6,178 nucleotides of DNA from Chloroflexota bacterium (GTDB lineage Bacteria > Chloroflexota > Limnocylindria > QHBO01), in contig JAPSGM010000121.1 in the NCBI GenBank assembly GCA_031177555.1, forward strand, positions 1 through 6,178, written 5' to 3'. This document shows, in pieces, positions 6,003 to 6,178 of the stretch. Position numbers and translations under genes: made by a program. The notes under the pieces are model-generated. The model searched no databases and had not been told where the DNA came from. It saw only the letters and a program-made list of their open reading frames with translations. Numbering within the stretch: the first letter of the stretch is position 1; every line of letters begins with the position of its first letter.

Positions 6003-6021
6003 CGGGGTTCCGGATGCCCCG
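6003..6021 (+). terminator. GC-rich hairpin after trxB, possible terminator
   Basis: CGGGG (6003-6007) pairs with CCCCG (6017-6021) around a 9-base loop, starting 8 bases after the trxB stop. There is no run of T residues (TTGT follows), so it is at best a weak or factor-assisted terminator. Confidence 0.3.
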
Positions 6022-6043
6022 TTGTCACGGCGTGTGCTGGGCG

Positions 6044-6060
6044 TGTGACTGATGGTCACA
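6044..6060. promoter_or_regulatory. Operator-like inverted repeat, copy 1
   Basis: TGTGAC-TGATG-GTCACA is a perfect 6-base inverted repeat with a 5-base spacer, of the kind bound by dimeric helix-turn-helix regulators. The similarity to a second copy 47 bases downstream continues to 6065 (TTCGC against TTACGC). It resembles the CRP/FNR half-sites TGTGA and TCACA but with a 7-base rather than 6-base gap. The regulator is unknown. Confidence 0.4.
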
Positions 6061-6090
6061 TTCGCAAGTCGGGGAGCCCCGCTTCCGATC

Positions 6091-6106
6091 TGTGAATGGT
6101 GGTCAC
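6091..6106. promoter_or_regulatory. Operator-like inverted repeat, copy 2
   Basis: TGTGAATGGTGGTCAC repeats copy 1 with two substitutions across these 16 bases and keeps the same TGTGA-N7-TCAC layout. The arms are less perfect (GTGAA against GTCAC). The 47-base offset is about four and a half helical turns. It may control a gene beyond the right edge; it also overlaps the stop of a possible minus-strand gene, which weakens the operator reading. Confidence 0.35.
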
Positions 6107-6177
6107 GTTACGCGGCTGGGGGTGCCCAGCTCGCGCTTCGCAAGCAGCCGGCTGAGCGTGGATACGGGCAGCAGGAC
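6103..6177 (-). CDS. Possible C-terminal end of a minus-strand gene (weak)
   Basis: On the minus strand a frame enters from the right edge and stops at TGA (6105-6103) after 24 codons, ending ...LLAKRELGTPSRVT. Twenty-one of the 24 codons end in G or C, in line with real genes here, and the peptide is plausible as a protein tail. Against it, the stretch is very short, a plus-strand frame from GTG 6092 is also open to the edge with 23 of 29 G/C-ending codons, and a 6-bp hairpin (GCTGGG/CCCAGC, 6115-6130) lies within it. Not recognisable as any family. Confidence 0.25.
   Translation of the reverse strand, partial: VLLPVSTLSRLLAKRELGTPSRVT
6115..6130. repeat. Hairpin GCTGGG-GGTG-CCCAGC near the right edge
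   Basis: A perfect 6-bp stem with a 4-base loop, 8 bases after operator-like copy 2. A shorter inverted repeat, CGGGGAGCCCCG (6070-6081), lies 9 bases after copy 1, so each TGTGA-N7-TCAC copy is followed by a GC hairpin. A perfect palindrome CAGCCGGCTG follows at 6145-6154. No T-tract is present. Confidence 0.4.
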
Positions 6178-6178
6178 C

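Noticed and set aside
4733..6028. A 431-codon minus-strand open frame opposite trxB and the end of ccdA
   Set aside because: Antisense shadow of two genes with complete family motifs; low-complexity composition and no recognisable domain.
6044..6060. A true CRP site (TGTGA-N6-TCACA)
   Set aside because: The gap between half-sites is 7 bases in both copies, not 6, so CRP-type recognition cannot be claimed; kept only as a generic operator-like repeat.
6044..6154. parS or DnaA-box cluster, considered because trxB can lie near the replication origin
   Set aside because: No sequence resembling the parS 16-mer or TTATCCACA is present, and no par, rnpA or gid gene is visible.

Overview
The window is very GC-rich, gene-dense bacterial DNA with third codon positions almost all G or C. 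It holds six complete protein genes, one 5'-truncated gene at the left edge and possibly the end of another at the right edge. I see no rRNA, tRNA, CRISPR array, transposase or phage gene. Three genes lack a Shine-Dalgarno sequence and instead carry a TAnnnT -10 element 6 to 9 bases before the start codon, as expected for leaderless or nearly leaderless mRNAs. With the IspG subtype (the 'NN-EAA-AVP' and 'GDFHYNGH' form rather than the usual actinobacterial form), this suggests a high-GC, non-actinobacterial lineage such as Chloroflexota. That placement is inference, not something the sequence proves.

Layout, left to right. (1) Positions 2-1092: the C-terminal end of an ABC-2 type ATPase, overlapping by 4 bases (GTGA) a complete ABC-2 permease; together they form an exporter. 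(2) Positions 1224-1655: a small unrecognised lipoprotein gene with its own -10 element and a good ribosome binding site. (3) Positions 1690-2898, minus strand: ispG (gcpE), the iron-sulfur enzyme of the MEP isoprenoid pathway, convergent with the lipoprotein gene. (4) Positions 2957-3577, plus strand: a receiver-domain protein with no output domain but a long acidic, proline-rich tail, divergent from ispG. (5) Positions 3637-5995: a thioredoxin-fold lipoprotein with a CTNC motif, a CcdA-type membrane thiol transporter and thioredoxin reductase. (6) Positions 5996-6178: non-coding sequence with hairpins and two copies of a TGTGA-N7-TCAC inverted repeat, plus a possible minus-strand gene end.

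The clearest functional unit is the redox cluster. NADPH electrons can pass through TrxB to a cytoplasmic thioredoxin (not in the window), then across the membrane through the paired cysteines of CcdA to the CTNC site of the lipoprotein outside the cell. This is a compact reducing relay for extracytoplasmic disulfides, perhaps for cytochrome c maturation or protein repair. I found no clearly undescribed system. The points most worth checking are the leaderless promoters, the receiver protein with an internal start signal before its acidic tail, and the repeated operator-like sites after trxB.
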